Shown here piece after piece: positions 12,600-22,620 of a stretch of 64,000 nt of DNA. The notes beneath the pieces were generated by a model. The model was not told where the DNA came from. It worked only from the letters and a program-made list of their open reading frames with translations, and made no database searches. The stretch lies in assembly GCA_022747635.1 (NCBI GenBank), contig JAKTNV010000011.1:15247975-15311974 (forward strand), written 5' to 3'. The DNA is from Hetaerina americana (lineage: Eukaryota; Arthropoda; Insecta; Odonata; Calopterygidae). Positions within the stretch are counted from its first letter, which is position 1, and the number at the start of each line of letters is the position of its first letter. The position numbers were made by a program, and so were the translations under genes.

Positions 12600-13305
12600 A
12601 AACGATCGGGGAAATACTCAGCATGGTGTAAAAAATCAGTTATGCGATTCTCAGACTATAGTTAGCCAATCAACCAAAGGTTGAAAGCTTTATTGAGAAC
12701 AGTATAAAGTCAGTGCGATAGTTATACAATAGCATTTCAATGAACATAAACAAAATAAAGGCTATGAGGTTTACGAGAAAGAGAAAGGCTCTGAAGCTGA
12801 ATATCAAAATACGAGTTCATAAATTAGAGCAGTTAGAACAGTTTACCCATCTCGGTTGTGATCCTTGACCAAAATGGTCTAAGTATTAGTTGCGTTATTG
12901 GACGGAAAGGAAAACAAACGAGTAAATGCCAGACATCTTGGGGGAGGAGAGAAGATTTTTGAGAGGAATCCAAAGGAGGCAGAAAAGATGGATGTGGAGT
13001 ATTTTTAATTAAAAATGGGATGCCCAGAAACTGCGGGAGATGCCGCAATAGCGACTTTTAACGGATTAATCCGTTTATATGCATTTCAATGCATATTATC
13101 GGATTACTCCGTTGATTTTTTTGATTTTATGATTTTTTATACTCTGAAATTGTTGCTTAGAAAAATGGGATGTTGAAGTCTGTGATGTAGATAGGAGAAT
13201 CTTAGGAAAGCGAGGAAGGGACTGGAGTAGGATAAACATATTGGAAGGAGTGAAGGGTGGAAGAAAGTAGAACTTGTATTTGGCTTTGAGGCAGAGTTTC
13301 AGTAA
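12600..13305 (+). mobile_element. LINE family LB copy, interrupted by SINE A2
   Basis: Around 12645-12690 a damaged version of the reverse-transcriptase YADD region can be read (a TATGCGAT start, then ACTATAGTTAGCCAATC), followed by the LB C-terminal region (GGAAAGGAAAACAAACGAG, CCAAAGGAGGCAGAAAAGATG, GCGAGGAAGGGAC). Frameshifts and stops are frequent. A palindromic SINE (13023-13160) splits the element with a 12-bp duplication, so the SINE is younger than this LINE copy. Confidence 0.7.
13023..13160 (-). mobile_element. SINE family A, rearranged palindromic copy A2 with 12-bp target-site duplication
   Basis: The 12-bp sequence AAAAATGGGATG occurs at 13011-13022 and 13161-13172, exactly at the break in the surrounding LINE. 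The left half is the antisense tail, from CCAGAAACTGCGGGAGATG to TATATGCATTTCAA. The right half is sense but in two pieces: TGCATATTATCGGATTACTCC, then the normally upstream segment ending CTGAAATTGTTGC. The outer end of the right half is therefore the same internal SINE point as in copies A1, A3 and A6. Confidence 0.75.
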
Positions 13306-13309
13306 TATC

Positions 13310-15950
13310 ATTTATTCAATTTATTCAACAGTACCTGGTTCTATATTAATGCCCTTGTAGCTGCTAATTCAGCAAAGGGTGTGTTCCGAAATCCACTGCC
13401 AGTGTTGCCTGAACTGCCGTTAAGTTTGGAATGCAAAACCTTACTGCCACCATGGATTTACCCAAATATTTCGGGACGCTCCTTCGCCCTGTGGTACTAA
13501 TTCCCATTCTGCGGGATATTGACAATGGCTAATTTTTGACGCGTGATATATGTATATTAGTGAAAAATTAATAATTTTGACAGCAAATTAGCTGTATGTA
13601 CCTTAACGAGTGGAACGGTCACTATCAATTTTGACTTGGTGCCTTATTTAGAATTGGTAAATATAATCATTTTGTTGTAAATAATTGGCTTATTTTACTG
13701 TTTGCAAGTACCAGTTGCGTTTTGTTTAGATTTGGACGTTGAAATATTTGGGTATTCGTGATTTGTTAAACGATATGTAGAAATAATCGTATTATTCTCT
13801 CACATCAAAACGTCACTTAATGACGATCAAGGCTTATTGTAAGCCATGGTTATTTTTTCTTTAGGGATAAATGACATACGTCAAATGACATAAGTCAATA
13901 CGTCAAACTACCGAAAATTGGACTTTACGTGAGGTACGAGTTAGCGATGAAAGCCTAGTTATGAAATGAAAACATTCTATTTATTTGTAATTTAGTCTCT
14001 TGTAATCTGTAATTTTTAATTTAACGATGACAGATATTTCCGCTGCGCGTTTTATCAACAATTATGGCTTTTCCAGGCTCGCAACCACGAAATGTTACCA
14101 CCCATCGATTTTAAGTAGACCTATCGACAGCATTGCCACCATAAACAGCCTTTTAACGATAATGTATCTCAGTAGGAGTCACTTTTTAAGTCACGCTGTT
14201 AAACTCGCATTGACATAGCACTAGAACACGTCTCCATATTTCTGTTTCTCAAAATACACTGGATGAATGTTACGACCTCAAACCTGCGCATGCGTGTTGA
14301 GAGGGAATGTTACTTCCACATGTCACCAAAAGTACTTTTGAAGGTCGATTTGTTTGTGGTCTACAAGTATGTGTGCATTATATTTCAGCCTACCCTCGTA
14401 TTTTGCAGGTCAAAAATTCGATGCTTAAATATTGAGATTGACATTGTTTTCATCGTGTTTTTCTAACAGCTGATGAAAACACTAAGCACTAAAGGTGCAT
14501 CTTATATTATAAGAATTTTTAAACGATTCTTTTCATTAGTAAATTGATGGTTGCTATAGTCGCCGTTTATTAATAATCCTTCTTGTAACTTGACGGCAAA
14601 GTTGTAGTTAGTAGGCAACAGTAACGGCGGTAGATTTAACGCTAAGAAACGTCACCACTATTCCGTCATACTTGTATTCACAAGCCGCACGGTTCCGTCT
14701 TTTACGCCGCTAATGTTCTTTTGTTTAAAATTAATCCATATTTGACATTTTTCTCTTTACAATTTAGTTCTTTTCCGAAAATTTTAATTATTTATTTGTT
14801 CAATTTAATCAGCGATGTCGATTACATAGTTGCTGTATTCGTAACTGATATTGTAAGATAAAGAAGCAATTTCTAAAAACACAGTTTTTCTATTGCTAGA
14901 AAAATATCTATTGTTGTAGCTTGAATCTGAGTATCAATCGAAGTTATAGCACAACTCTGATGATATCCTGATTTCACAAACATTTGCGATTTAATACCTT
15001 TTGTCATAATATGTCAGTTGATATGTTAGGTGCTCCTCAAAATATATTTTTTAATTATTTAAAACGCACTGCTCTTATATACCGTCCCTCAAAGTTTTAT
15101 TGTTAATAGCGATACGATACAATTTTATATGACACTAATAATAAAAAATCATGCACTTATTTTTACACTTTATCATATTAGCCACATAATAGAATCTGAG
15201 TTTTAATTGGTCGAATGGAATTTTGGAATTACTCTGTCCTAATGTTGTTTTCCTGGTATTCTAAGGTCAAAAAACTTTTGATTTTGAATTTGATTTTGAA
15301 ACATATGGTTCTCCGTTCTATTTGAGAGAAGACGTTTTGTTTTTTCTTAATTGTACACCCGCATGAGTTGAGCTAGTTGACTTAAAATCTCTCTCCTCCA
15401 TAATTAACACAACCGCTCGCTAACATCAAAGGTTATAGGGTTTCGTCGGTGGTCGATGATTAAGCCGTCATCCATCGGAATGGAAAAAGCCTTGAAATAG
15501 TCCGGGCATGACAACATTCTTAGCCATTACGGAACGTCTTCTCGTGGAGTTTATATACATAATTTGAAAGTTCAAGGTCATTAAGTTTAATCGCTTAGGT
15601 GGGTGGGCAACGCTATCGCCAGCCGGATTGAATGTCACGGGTTCGATATTTTCGTCGGGGGTGAATGGAGTGTACTTCAAGCCATAAATATAACAGAGTT
15701 CAATTAACGATAATCGTTTTTTTCTGATTTCACCGATTCCGATCAATCGTTATGCGTCATCATACATTTTTGTGGTTGCTATCGCATCAATAAACAAACC
15801 GTCTAGGCGTTATCCGGCTCATTTAATTTTAAGTCGTTAATTTTCAAATAAATTCATAATTTTATGAAACAACGATAAGTTTTCCTAAATATCCCTTTAA
15901 TGGCACTTTCAAACGATACAATACGAAGAAAGTTCCATTCATGAAACCGA
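13310..15950. other. Intronic/intergenic DNA, nothing recognised
   Basis: AT-rich, without a recognisable repeat copy or domain-bearing frame. The open frames at 14027, 14263 and 15468 are short and unlike any family I know. Confidence 0.5.
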
Positions 15951-15964
15951 ACATCTTGTAATTT

Positions 15965-16198
15965 CAATGCAACAAATATACAAATCATTCGCCTTGACCG
16001 GAATTCAAACCCGGATCCCTCAATGTCCGGACGAGTGCTTTAGCCAGTTAAGCTATCGAGCGGACATTGAGGGATCCGGGATCGAATCCCGGTCAATGCG
16101 AATGATTTTTACACACTGAAATTGTTGCATTGAAATTCATATTAGCGGATGACTCCGCTCAAAGTTACTGTTGCGGTATCTCCCGCAGTTTCTTTTGG
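15965..16198 (+). mobile_element. SINE family A, head-to-head palindromic copy A3 with 12-bp target-site duplication
   Basis: Flanked by the exact 12-bp repeat ATCTTGTAATTT at 15953-15964 and 16199-16210. The left part (15965-16060) is antisense and includes a near-complete tRNA-like head; its complement reads CTCGATAGCTTAACTGGCTA (A box). The right part (16061-16198) is sense, starting at CGGACATTGAGGGATCC, with a B-box-like GGGATCGAATCCC, and running to the tail end CCCGCAGTTTCTTTTGG. The loop is the antisense A-box region. This is the most complete copy of the foldback arrangement. Confidence 0.85.
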
Positions 16199-16210
16199 AT
16201 CTTGTAATTT

Positions 16211-17020
16211 GTTTATCTGGAAGCTGTTAAAGTTGAAATTGTTGCCAATGGGAGAAACGCCAACCCCCAATCACTGAAAATTTTCCCTGTCATCTTTCGT
16301 ATGCGATCATCATACTCTTTTAATTCCACACAAGCGTTATATTTACGATTTCATTTGGAAGAAACGAACTTTTCAAACATTTTCCTGGTTAATTTTGTTT
16401 TCATTCCCGCAGGATGTATTGTTTTTTTTTAATTTCATATCTCTGAATAACAAATTTGAAATTATTGTTATTCATCGTGCACAAACATTTTGGAAAACGA
16501 TTGCAGTAGTGATTTGGGAAGGTTTATCCTTAGTGTTGATCTTCATTCTAGAGCTTTATGAAGTCCCACGCCGTAAGATCTATGAATCTTACAGCGTGGG
16601 TTACGGATACACTGGAAACAAGGTGAATAATGTTATATATTTAGTTACTGAGTAATTAGTTTAGTTAAATTGTTCAAAATAACCAATTATTTGTCATATT
16701 TTTGCTAGGCGGTGATTATTCCATTAGACTGTCATTGCGAATTTAACTTTTCGAGCGCAAGATGGTGGCTTCTTTAAAATGTGAAATGGACTTTTGTGTT
16801 TATAAGTTGTTTCCATGGTGCCCGGGATTTTCTCGAAGGGGACCGGGAATTATTGCATCATATCTAAAGTCAAATGAAGAGGAACATATCAAACAGAGTA
16901 TCCTAATTTCGATTGCAAATAATAAATGAAGTTCGTAAATAAGAGTTAACTACTCACTTATGTAACTTTATGTGCTTTAAAAATCGAAAGAGACCGGTAA
17001 AATTCATAAAGATACGTGGT
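16211..17020. other. Unassigned stretch with one hairpin
   Basis: No family recognised. Contains an imperfect inverted repeat at 16565-16600, listed separately. The open frame over 16395-16655 has no recognisable domain. Confidence 0.4.
16565..16600. repeat. Inverted repeat (15-bp arms, one mismatch)
   Basis: CCCACGCCGTAAGAT and ATCTTACAGCGTGGG flank a 6-bp spacer. Could form a hairpin; no U-run follows and no gene is attached. Confidence 0.75.
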
Positions 17021-17780
17021 CTGTCTAATACATAGGTGAACTGAGGCCATAAAAACTTTATTTTGCAAAATTTGGTCTACCTCGATTTTTTCCCCTTCAA
17101 AGTACTCTCCATTCGTTGCTAAGCCTTTACTCCATCTTCTTGTTTTCCACTATTTAGAGCCCCTTTGGAAGTCCTCGGCAGTTAGACTTTTTAGTTTTCC
17201 CGTCTATTATTGCTTTATTGTGTCCACATCTTCTCAGTGATGTCCCATCACCACATTTTTGCAATTTGGGAAAAGGTCGCAGGGGGCGAGATCTGGCGAA
17301 TAAGGAGGATGATCATGGCTAATGATTGAATTTTTTGCCAGAAACTGGCGATTAATCAATGCTGAATGTGCAAATCCATTGTCATGGTGAAAGATCCATC
17401 CATCATGTTCGGTTAAAATAATGTGCACTGTTGATTTTCCTAAATTCAGTTCATCAGTAATCATTCGGACGGTTTTTCGTCGATCGATAAGGACAAGGGA
17501 CTGCACACGATCAATGTTGTCGTCAACACACGTGGTTGAATGTCGTCCCGCCCTTGCATCATCCGTGGCGTCTTGTCGGCCATCTTTAAAACGCTTAATC
17601 CACTTGAAAATGGGCGTTTTCTTCAGAGCATTATCACCGTAAACAGCTGTCAACATTCCAGTGATATCTTGATAACTTATACTGTTAACTCGATGCTTGA
17701 CTTGATGTTGATTCGTTGCCCGTGATTTCGTCGATTTACATTTTTGACAGTTCAGTCATTTCTTGATAATTTATACCGCA
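17020..17780 (-). mobile_element. Mariner-like transposon M1, internally deleted
   Basis: The minus strand carries transposase pieces in the right order: an N-terminal helix-turn-helix region, the HHDN motif, the PPYSPDLAPCD motif, and near 17040-17130 the C-terminal end (WSKGLATNGEYFEG). The N-terminal part joins directly to the segment before HHDN, so the first catalytic Asp region is deleted, and the frame breaks again after the PPYSPD block. Terminal inverted repeats were not delimited with confidence. Confidence 0.75.
17234..17656 (-). pseudogene. Mariner transposase, truncated frame
   Basis: A 140-codon frame. Residues about 1-70 hold the DNA-binding region (YGDNALKKTPIFKWIKRFKD and a basic RAGRHST linker). 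Residues about 70-85 match the second helix-turn-helix. Residues about 88-120 hold HHDNGFAHSA and YSPDLAPCD, the second and third catalytic acidic positions of mariner D,D34D transposases. The segment with the first catalytic Asp is missing, between HIILTEHD and GWIFHHDN, so the protein cannot be an active transposase. The frame ends soon after the third motif through a frameshift. Full-length family members are roughly 340-350 residues. Confidence 0.75.
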
Positions 17781-18890
17781 CTCCACCAAAAAACTTTATC
17801 CTTTTTGGTGAAGTGTATCTTCCGTCAATTTCCATTTTCGTCGAACAGTAAAAACAAGGACAACAGAAACTAACATAACTGGCACCATACACGTGGCTCG
17901 ACGATCCACCATGCATATACGGCTCATTGGGTATCAGGCAACTAGCACCGCTATAGGGCTATAGTCCACGTCCGGACTATGGCCTATATATTCAGGCGGC
18001 CTATACTGGACGTATAGGCCGCCAGATATACCAGTTTGGGCATTTATTGCACAGACCTCGTATATTTCCGCGCTCGGACTGATGAAATATTCATGCGAAT
18101 AACTAGCCATTTTATTCATCAAATTTATTTCGGTGGCATACCTATTTTGTGGCCAAGGCAGTGAGTTTCGATGAGTTGAGATTATCTCCATGTTGAGTGC
18201 ATGATAATTGAAGCGAAGCAAAATTAACTCTTCATAGCTGTTGAATATTTTTAGCTAGAACGGACATATTTAAACGGAACTATAATAAAGGTAGTTAAAA
18301 ATTCAGATTGAAGATGAAATGATGGTGGTGGGAGGATTGGTAGAAATAATTTTCTCGATTTCGAAACACCAAAAAGATGCCAGGGGGGATGACTTTATTC
18401 ATTAATGCTGGCTATTTGTGAGCTAATTCTTCCATTTAAAGCCATAAACATTTATTTTATCCCGAGATATGTTATTATCTAGCACTAATGAGACTTCATA
18501 TCGCGAGAATGGGACTAGAAATATTTATTATCAGAGTTTGGAGGACTATCGAGGCTATTAAATTTAGATTTTTTATTTAGTTCGCTATTTTATTTTTTGT
18601 TTCTTTTTTGATTCAATCAATGTACAAGAATGACTTAGAAATTAACTCTCCCACCTCCTCTAATGGGACTTCCTTTTAGAACTGATTCACGCTTTTTTGT
18701 GGTAAAAAAAAGCTTAAATCGAAATTCATTGTCTTGAATTTTCATTTGTCGTAAGGAAGGAGTTAAAAGTTGAAGTATGAGGTTTTTTTTCTTTTCAAAA
18801 TTAGTTTCAGAAATCTAATCTGGGTAAAATCATTCAAATGTTCTGGTAGGTAATTTTTATTTCATAATTTCCGAATATATTCACTTTTAA
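17780..18890. other. Unassigned stretch
   Basis: No family recognised. Contains GC-rich inverted repeats around 17950-18023. The 95-codon frame on the minus strand at 17934-18221 has no known domain. Confidence 0.4.
17995..18023. repeat. Inverted repeat (12-bp perfect arms)
   Basis: GGCGGCCTATAC and GTATAGGCCGCC around a 5-bp spacer. Just upstream, TATAGTCC and GGACTAT make a second small inverted repeat (about 17960-17980). Confidence 0.8.
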
Positions 18891-18898
18891 ACGTTTTG

Positions 18899-19046
18899 AA
18901 ATGAAATGAAATAATTTACTTTGTAATTCCACGCCCTTTATTTAAAAAAAACACGACCAGGTTTCGACGTTGAACGTCGTCATCAGGTCGTGTTTTTTTT
19001 AAATTAAAGTATGTGGAATTACAAAGTAAATTATTTCATTTCATTC
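18899..19046. repeat. Long inverted repeat with structured loop
   Basis: The outer arms (18899-18932 and 19013-19046) are nearly perfect complements containing AAATAATTTACTTTGTAATTCC. The inner arms (GTTTTTTTTAAAT-type and CACGACC/GGTCGTG) continue with a small indel. The loop at 18960-18986 has its own hairpin CGACG-TTGAA-CGTCG. On the minus strand the loop reads CTGATGA, the small hairpin, then GAAAC, the order of a hammerhead ribozyme core. Foldback repeat or Penelope-like/retrozyme relic are both possible. Confidence 0.8.
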
Positions 19047-19049
19047 CAA

Positions 19050-20230
19050 TATGTCATGCAAATTCCATAAGTTACGCTTGAGACAACAAATTTTAAAACA
19101 TTTGTTGTTATCTCAATAATTTTGCAAATCACTTCGAATAGAATTTGAACTAAGATTTTCAATTTCAACACCGTCACGATTAATGTCAAGAATAGCATGT
19201 ACACGAATTCTACACAATTTCTCTTTGGTTATGATAGGCCCTTTTTTACGCGATGCTTACTATATATTATCGTATTTAGAAGCGGTTCGTATCTTGGGCT
19301 GAGTATGACTAAAAACTTGTCATGTGGCCTTAATGATGGTAAAACTGCGGTTGAGATAATTAATTAGTCTCTAGTCATCTAACGCATATTCGAGTAAGTA
19401 ATTAAAATGTTGCGGAGAGATATTATCTTGCACTTGACAAGTCCCCACTTAACAGTGCTCGATCAATAAATGGACTCCGTCCGAGAAAAGTTCAGTCGTG
19501 ACACAGAAGAGGTTCAAGGTGGGGCTATCCGATAAAAAAACTGCTTTGATAAGGTGAAAAATGTCGCTCAAATTCATGCAGACCTAGAAAATCAATGTGG
19601 GACAAAGTATTTTAAGCTATATTAATAGTTTTTTTTATTTACGAAAGTGGTGATGACTAAGTTCACCTTCGGTCGTTTATCAGTGGTTACCCAGGCAACG
19701 TATGGTTACTCAAGGGACCAAAGAGATAAAATTAGAGAAATACATGCTAGAACTAGCAAATGTAGGGGCTTTTATTTCCACGTACAATATTAGGTAGGAG
19801 CTAAAACTAAAGATTATAGATACCACACTCATTTATAATCTGAATATATTCATGCATTCCAAGTGGGGTACCGAGTAAAATGCCTATATTTGAGTCTGGC
19901 GTTGGACAGAAAATAAGGAGAAAACATTTAAAATGTGAACGAAACTTGTTAACGCTAAATGATATAAAGGTAGGTCCCCTCAAACCTTGTAAAGAAGGTC
20001 AAGTGATGTCCGCCGGGGCAATATGTATAGGACCTGGGCTTCAGCACTGCTACTATTCCGACGATGAGCTTCGCTGAACACGACAATTCACAACGAAACA
20101 CCCATTATTACAATAAAACACTTGCCATACGTCAAAAGTTTCCGTAGACGCCGCACCAAATAACGTATCGGAAATCGAATGATAATCGGTAGACGGAGCT
20201 AAATTCCGTTAAAAGTATTAAGAAATAACC
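19050..20230. other. Unassigned stretch
   Basis: No repeat family, RNA gene or domain-bearing frame recognised. Confidence 0.45.
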
Positions 20231-20235
20231 TGGGA

Positions 20236-20375
20236 GTGTTTTTTTATGTGTTCTGATATTGTTTGTTGCTGTCCAAGTACTCGTGATTTGCCTAATTCCG
20301 GCTTCCCCGCCTCTAATGTGGTGTCCGTCCTTTATATATGTTCCTATCCCTTTTCCTTATTTCTATGTGAATGAG
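20236..20375 (+). repeat. Repeat related to the right arm of the 21.3 kb foldback
   Basis: TTTTTTTATGTGTTCTGATA followed by TTGTTTGTTGCTGTCC parallels the right arm at 21456-21494 (TTTTTATGTGTTTCTATA, then TTTATTGTTGCTGTCC). It is followed by GTGTCCGTCCTTTATATATG and a (TA)n tract, as at 9.4 kb. Confidence 0.6.
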
Positions 20376-20376
20376 T

Positions 20377-20402
20377 ATATATATACAAATATATATATAT
20401 AC

Positions 20403-20451
<49 letters not shown>

Positions 20452-20472
20452 AGATATATATATATATATACC

Positions 20473-20522
<50 letters not shown>
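20377..20522. repeat. (TA)n microsatellite with CAGG/CCAG interruptions
   Basis: Long (TA)n blocks separated by two CCAG units; starts after ACAGG and ends before CTGTCAGG. Confidence 0.9.
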
Positions 20523-20524
<2 letters not shown>

Positions 20525-20529
20525 GTCAG

Positions 20530-21195
20530 GACTGTTAATAAATTAATTTGGGAAAATAAATGTTTACATCCGCTAATTCAGCCGCTCATGCCTATTTTTG
20601 TAATGAAAATCTGGTGTGAAATTAAATTAGGAGGAAAGCCGAATAGTAAAAGGTATTTTGGTCTAATGGAGACAACGAGCTCTTAATGCTTGTGTAAAAT
20701 TTGAAACGACTTACTTCTTGCTCTGTTGAAGAAAAAATGGCCGAGGAAATAGCACGCGTTTCCCAATTCGATAAACACACAATGCTCTACCAATGAAATA
20801 TTGAGGCGGTGTTTGAATGGAGGACAGTGACCGCCAACTCATAAATCTTCGCTTTAGAAAAAATAGAGCTGTTTCTTACGAAAAATAGCCATTGTTGGAA
20901 AATATTGTTCGATTCTAATGTTTTGCCCCGATTATAGCATTCCCTCACGGAAGGAAAGTTTTTTTTTGGCGAAGATGAAACTCGAAATGGGAAAGCCAAT
21001 GAGTACCATAATTGCATTTGCCAGTCAACTCGAATGACGTGCGCGATGAACCTCTTCGGAACCTACAAGTCAAATGCACATGAGAAATTCAATTTTCATT
21101 AATGGTTGATATAGAAACTTTTTATTTTTTCCGTTTTGATTGGCAGATCAACAAAAAATGCAAGAAAGAGCTAACTCTAATTCCCCTAAGATTTT
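20530..21195. other. Unassigned stretch
   Basis: No recognisable family or coding domain on either strand. Confidence 0.45.
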
Positions 21196-21196
21196 A

Positions 21197-21197
21197 A

Positions 21198-21247
<50 letters not shown>
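21197..21247. repeat. (TA)n microsatellite
   Basis: About 50 bp of pure TA, 36 bp upstream of the foldback at 21284-21505. Confidence 0.95.
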
Positions 21248-21252
<5 letters not shown>

Positions 21253-21283
21253 ATGATTTCACGACGTAAGACGGAAGTGCCGA

Positions 21284-21501
21284 ATAATAAATAGGACAGC
21301 AACAATAGATATATAGATACACATAAAAAGAACACTCACACGTTATTTCTTGATCATTTCGACGGAATTCTGCTCCGTCTTCATTGGAAGATAAAGAGAA
21401 AGAATTTAAGAGAAGCAGAATTCCGTCGAAATGATCAAGAAATAACGTGTGAGTGATCTTTTTATGTGTTTCTATATATTTATTGTTGCTGTCCTATTTA
21501 T

Positions 21502-21505
<4 letters not shown>
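21284..21505. mobile_element. Foldback element, about 90-bp arms, bordered by (TA)n
   Basis: The left arm (21284-21374) and right arm (21414-21505) are near-perfect complements, including AATAAATAGGACAGCAACAA and GTTATTTCTTGATCATTTCG with their complements. The loop (21375-21413) is purine-rich. The right arm merges into a (TA)n tract and a second (TA)n tract lies just upstream. There is no open frame. It could be a non-autonomous DNA element inserted at TA, or a palindromic relic of a retroelement end. Confidence 0.75.
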
Positions 21506-21536
<31 letters not shown>

Positions 21537-21549
21537 ATGTATATGTATG

Positions 21550-21624
<75 letters not shown>

Positions 21625-21632
21625 GTTTACGT
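21501..21632. repeat. (TA)n / (GTAT)n microsatellite
   Basis: TA repeats with GTATGTAT interruptions, directly continuing from the foldback arm. Confidence 0.9.
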
Positions 21633-21699
21633 ATTTTTGAACCGAATGACAGGAATGTCATAGTACATTAGGGTTGCGTGACCCAATTGACATCCCCTG

Positions 21700-21785
21700 T
21701 ACCCTTGGTCTTTCGTCCTATTTGTTCTCCCCTCTTGTCACAGTCTTCAACAATCCATTTCCACAATATTGTGACCTGCATTGAA
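21700..21785 (-). mobile_element. LINE family LB short fragment
   Basis: TTGTTCTCCCCTCTTGTCAC followed by AGTCTTCAACAATCCATTTC resembles the antisense of the LB 3' region seen elsewhere. Too short to say more. Confidence 0.45.
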
Positions 21786-21849
21786 GAAAAATGCCTAAGT
21801 TGGTATTTGTTGTTGCGTGCACACATCTTGGCCAACATGTGCGTACGGC

Positions 21850-22620
21850 AAAGAAACCCGCTCACCCCCCCCCCCAAATTTCAATAATGGCATGGGCTTT
21901 ACATCCCAGATTAGCTAATTTTTTCCCACGTAAATATGGCGCACGGTTCACATTTTCCTTCCCCCTCGGCTGCCTCGCGGTCGCCCAAGTCCTCGGTAGT
22001 GAAGTCGTGGGAACCTGTTGAACGTTGCGATCATGCAGCGTCGTGACCATTCCCTCTTATCCCACTCCACATCCCCTTTTCGCTCCCTCCCCTACCCCTT
22101 TTCTCCCTCGGTGCTTTCTTCATTAATTTCGGTCGTCTCGCTCCCCAAAGCCTCTCCCCTTCTTCTCCACTTCCTCCCCCTACAATACTTCCCCTCCCCC
22201 CCTCTGCTGAATTGACGACGTCTTCTCTCCCCCCTTTAATCCTCCGTCTCCCTCCCTCTGCCCTCGGAGTGTCTAATCTCCCATCCCTCCGCCAACTCGG
22301 CCAGCCGGCCAATGTTTGCTTTCTCGCACCGGACTCTTTTAATTTCGTGGACTGGCGGCGATGAAACAGGAAAAGAGGAGGTGGTGGACATTCCCCCTCT
22401 TCCTCCCTTGTCCCACTTGTGGTTGCTTTTGTTTCCGGCGATGGAATCGGGTTCTCCGTCCCCCAACATTCTGTCCTTCTTTTCTCTTTCCGGCCCCTCC
22501 AATCGTTATCACAACCTTTCCTTTATCTCTCTCTTTTCTCTCTCTAACTCACACACATCCCTCTCAATGTTTCATTACGAATCCTCTCCGCAAAGCTAAA
22601 CCTTCCGGATGAAATAAGTC
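21850..22620. other. GC/pyrimidine-rich unique island
   Basis: Contains a C12 run, CpG-containing segments (about 21930-22040) and a pyrimidine-rich tract (22060-22590). It shows no repeat family. Overlapping frames in both orientations reflect composition; none has a known domain. A regulatory element or an unrecognised exon are both possible. Confidence 0.4.

Noticed and set aside
12307..16198. Palindromic SINE copies read as pairs of unrelated neighbouring insertions
   Set aside because: One target-site duplication surrounds each palindrome and no duplication lies at the inner junction.
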